The notes beneath the pieces were generated by a model. The model was not told where the DNA came from, ran no database searches, and saw only the letters and a list, made by a program, of their open reading frames with translations. A stretch of 64,000 nt of DNA from Flavobacteriaceae bacterium CG2_30_31_66 (lineage in GTDB: Bacteria; Bacteroidota; Bacteroidia; Flavobacteriales; Flavobacteriaceae): positions 1 to 64,000 of the forward strand of contig MNYM01000049.1 of the NCBI GenBank assembly GCA_001873065.1, given 5' to 3'. The stretch's first letter is position 1, and every line of letters starts with the position of its first letter. Of the stretch, positions 63,401 through 64,000 are shown one piece after another. Both the position numbers and the translations under genes were made by a program.

Positions 63401-64000
63401 ACAATTGATATTTCTTTAACAGCAACCCCTATTTTAGATGAATTAGGAAATGTGATTGCCATATCAAAAATTATTAGAGACATTTCTTCACAAAAATTAG
63501 TTGAGCAAGAAAAGAAAAAAATCATGAACGATTTGATTCAACGAAATAGAGATTTGGAGCAATTCACAAACATTGTTTCTCATAATTTAAGAGCGCCAGT
63601 TGCGAATATTATTGGTCTTAATAATTATATGATTAAAAAAGAGTTGCCTCCAGAAAAGAAAAGAGAAATGGATGTAGCGTTGAACAAATCAGTATCAGCT
63701 TTAGACAATGTTATCAGAGATTTAAATAATATTTTACAGATAAGAAAAGAAATTAGTGAGCAAAGATCGAAAGTGAAATTCTCGGATTTGGTCGAAAAAA
63801 TAACCACTTCAATTTCGAATCAAATTAAAAAAGAAAATGTGAGTTTTGTGCTCGATTTTAGTAAAGTAAAAGAAATGATGACCATAAAAAGTTATCTTTA
63901 TAGCATCTTTTATAATTTAATCACTAATAGTATAAAATATAAACAGCTTCAAGTAAATCCTGTGATTGAAATTAGAAGTGCAATGAATGGAAAAAATATT
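60416..64000 (+). CDS. Multi-PAS sensor histidine kinase (3' end beyond the window)
   Basis: 1195 codons are visible without a stop; the frame runs off the right edge. No signal peptide or membrane helix is seen, so it is likely cytosolic. At least seven PAS domains follow each other, starting near residues 129, 259, 407, 543, 671, 796 and 915, most closing with D-I-T/S-E-like PAC ends; the first 115 residues may be another, degenerate one. The HisKA domain has the phospho-acceptor H1056 in NIVSHNLRAPVANI, the form usual in Bacteroidota. The ATPase domain begins near 1115 (YSIFYNLITNSIKY, N-box) and is cut by the window. Ligands and partner regulator unknown. Confidence 0.9.
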   Translation, partial: MIPKLINTNSKFYSVFKAILSPIYIWQLTDNDFELAEANDAAFNDDSYQKQFFIGVKASEFYKKNPSIVDDLKKCLKNKNSFEREITINFDDKSQISVFLFTFSFIDATTVLIQTKEINNHNQHFFYNEEQNQLLASFIELNPTSIAMLDNDLRYIAASNKWISRYKLDNDTLFGKKHYDLFPEISEEWKKIHKKCLEGAIEKNDEDKFIRANGQVEWVKWEVRPWYKKSKEIGGIMIFSEEITEQKNTEEKIKKDAEKLNKILENLPFGLSIENNKNETIFYNKTLIEMLGYDLNDVPNEEAWFQKAYPNGKYRKQIRKIWDQKVEQSLKTNKRCESIKSIVQCKDGSEKNIESYYVTIGDEYVTLVQDITDIKNKENQIKDVNEVIIQQNNELIKAKILVEESEYRLLQAQKAAKVGNWQTDLETLDVIWSEENYHTFEVDSATFQPTHESFLSYVHPEDRENVNEAFLKSFSSKEFNTVEHRIITAKGKLKYVEERWIVSFNENGIPKSVFGTCQDITERKLIELQLIETNIKIEENEHRLKLALDAAKLGVWEWIIEERKMIWDDNMFEMYGLKKVNQIIDYDSWVNTLHPEDRERAVYESTLIIENDKPIDTSFRIVKENGEVAYIKADAQIIKDKNGKPIKIIGTNRDITEKNLRKKALQEKEIKYRTLFETSVDAILLFRDNVWVDCNKSALKLFGTSKEKIIGSNPINFSPKYQSNGILSQDDINEKIKTVMNGESKNFEWEHCKEDGTVFIADVRLNSIEIDQKQYIQAIIRDITANKITENKLKEFRYFFENSNDLLAVSDEKGFFEIVNKKMIKTLGYSMEELSSKEYDEIIYQDNVDEAHKKAENLRNGIPLENFSSRILKKDNSFIWVEWNVFINKSLNKYYSIGRDISERKKFEEQLALSSLIVNSSHDAIISISTDNVITSWNSGAEKIYGYNGEEIIGRSVYDVIPKEQFDEEEIIFQKLMQKELVDNFESKRVTKDGKTIDISLTATPILDELGNVIAISKIIRDISSQKLVEQEKKKIMNDLIQRNRDLEQFTNIVSHNLRAPVANIIGLNNYMIKKELPPEKKREMDVALNKSVSALDNVIRDLNNILQIRKEISEQRSKVKFSDLVEKITTSISNQIKKENVSFVLDFSKVKEMMTIKSYLYSIFYNLITNSIKYKQLQVNPVIEIRSAMNGKNI

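Overview
The window looks like chromosomal DNA of a marine-type member of the Flavobacteriaceae (Bacteroidota), perhaps close to Polaribacter or Tenacibaculum; genus is a guess. The reasons are the very AT-rich sequence, starts without Shine-Dalgarno sites, promoters of the TTTG / TAnnTTTG type, a sulfonolipid gene pair, a zeaxanthin-type carotenoid cluster, and family-typical proteins (DUF5362, CCC-motif and DUF2752 membrane proteins, topoisomerase IV ParE/ParC). No rRNA or tRNA gene was recognised.

Layout. 1-2084: the end of a CRISPR array with type II-C geometry, a possible tracrRNA/terminator stretch, a REP-associated transposase (RAYT) carrying its own REP palindrome inside the reading frame, then cas2 and cas1 on the minus strand without cas9. 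2507-13741: housekeeping genes (gcvT, an Xaa-Pro aminopeptidase operon, a sterol-desaturase-like protein, topB, lysA, parE). 13754-14931: a three-gene nucleotidyltransferase/ORF6N cassette separating parE from parC. 14954-25920: parC, an ABC importer pair, rdgB, rlmH, nadC, a BrkB-like protein, hisS, folE. 26070-26783: a CrtA-like monooxygenase. 26893-33129: a compact minus-strand unit encoding a secreted papain-like protease, a secreted repeat-containing caspase-like protease, an ECF sigma factor and its anti-sigma factor. 33288-41286: DNA-repair, serine-pathway, luxC-like, ferredoxin, prfB and threonine aldolase genes. 41287-47458: a second ECF sigma/membrane-protein pair, a CarH/LitR-like MerR regulator and crtI-crtB-crtZ-crtY. 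47455-55907: argH, rlmD, ornithine aminotransferase, small membrane proteins, a YbaB protein and a prolyl oligopeptidase lipoprotein. 56220-58543: cysteate synthase-like and cysteate acyltransferase-like genes. 58862-64000: nhaA and a large PAS histidine kinase that runs off the right edge.

How genes work together. crtI, crtB, crtZ and crtY suffice on paper for phytoene to zeaxanthin, probably under the B12-binding MerR regulator, whose candidate operator overlaps the crtI promoter. SerA and SerC make O-phosphoserine, which may feed the cysteate synthase-like enzyme and then the acyltransferase, the first steps to capnine-type sulfonolipids linked to gliding. The best candidate for an undescribed system is the papain-caspase-sigma-antisigma unit, in which a 10-bp hairpin holds the sigma factor start codon in its loop. 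Functions are from motif recognition by eye; no database search was run.
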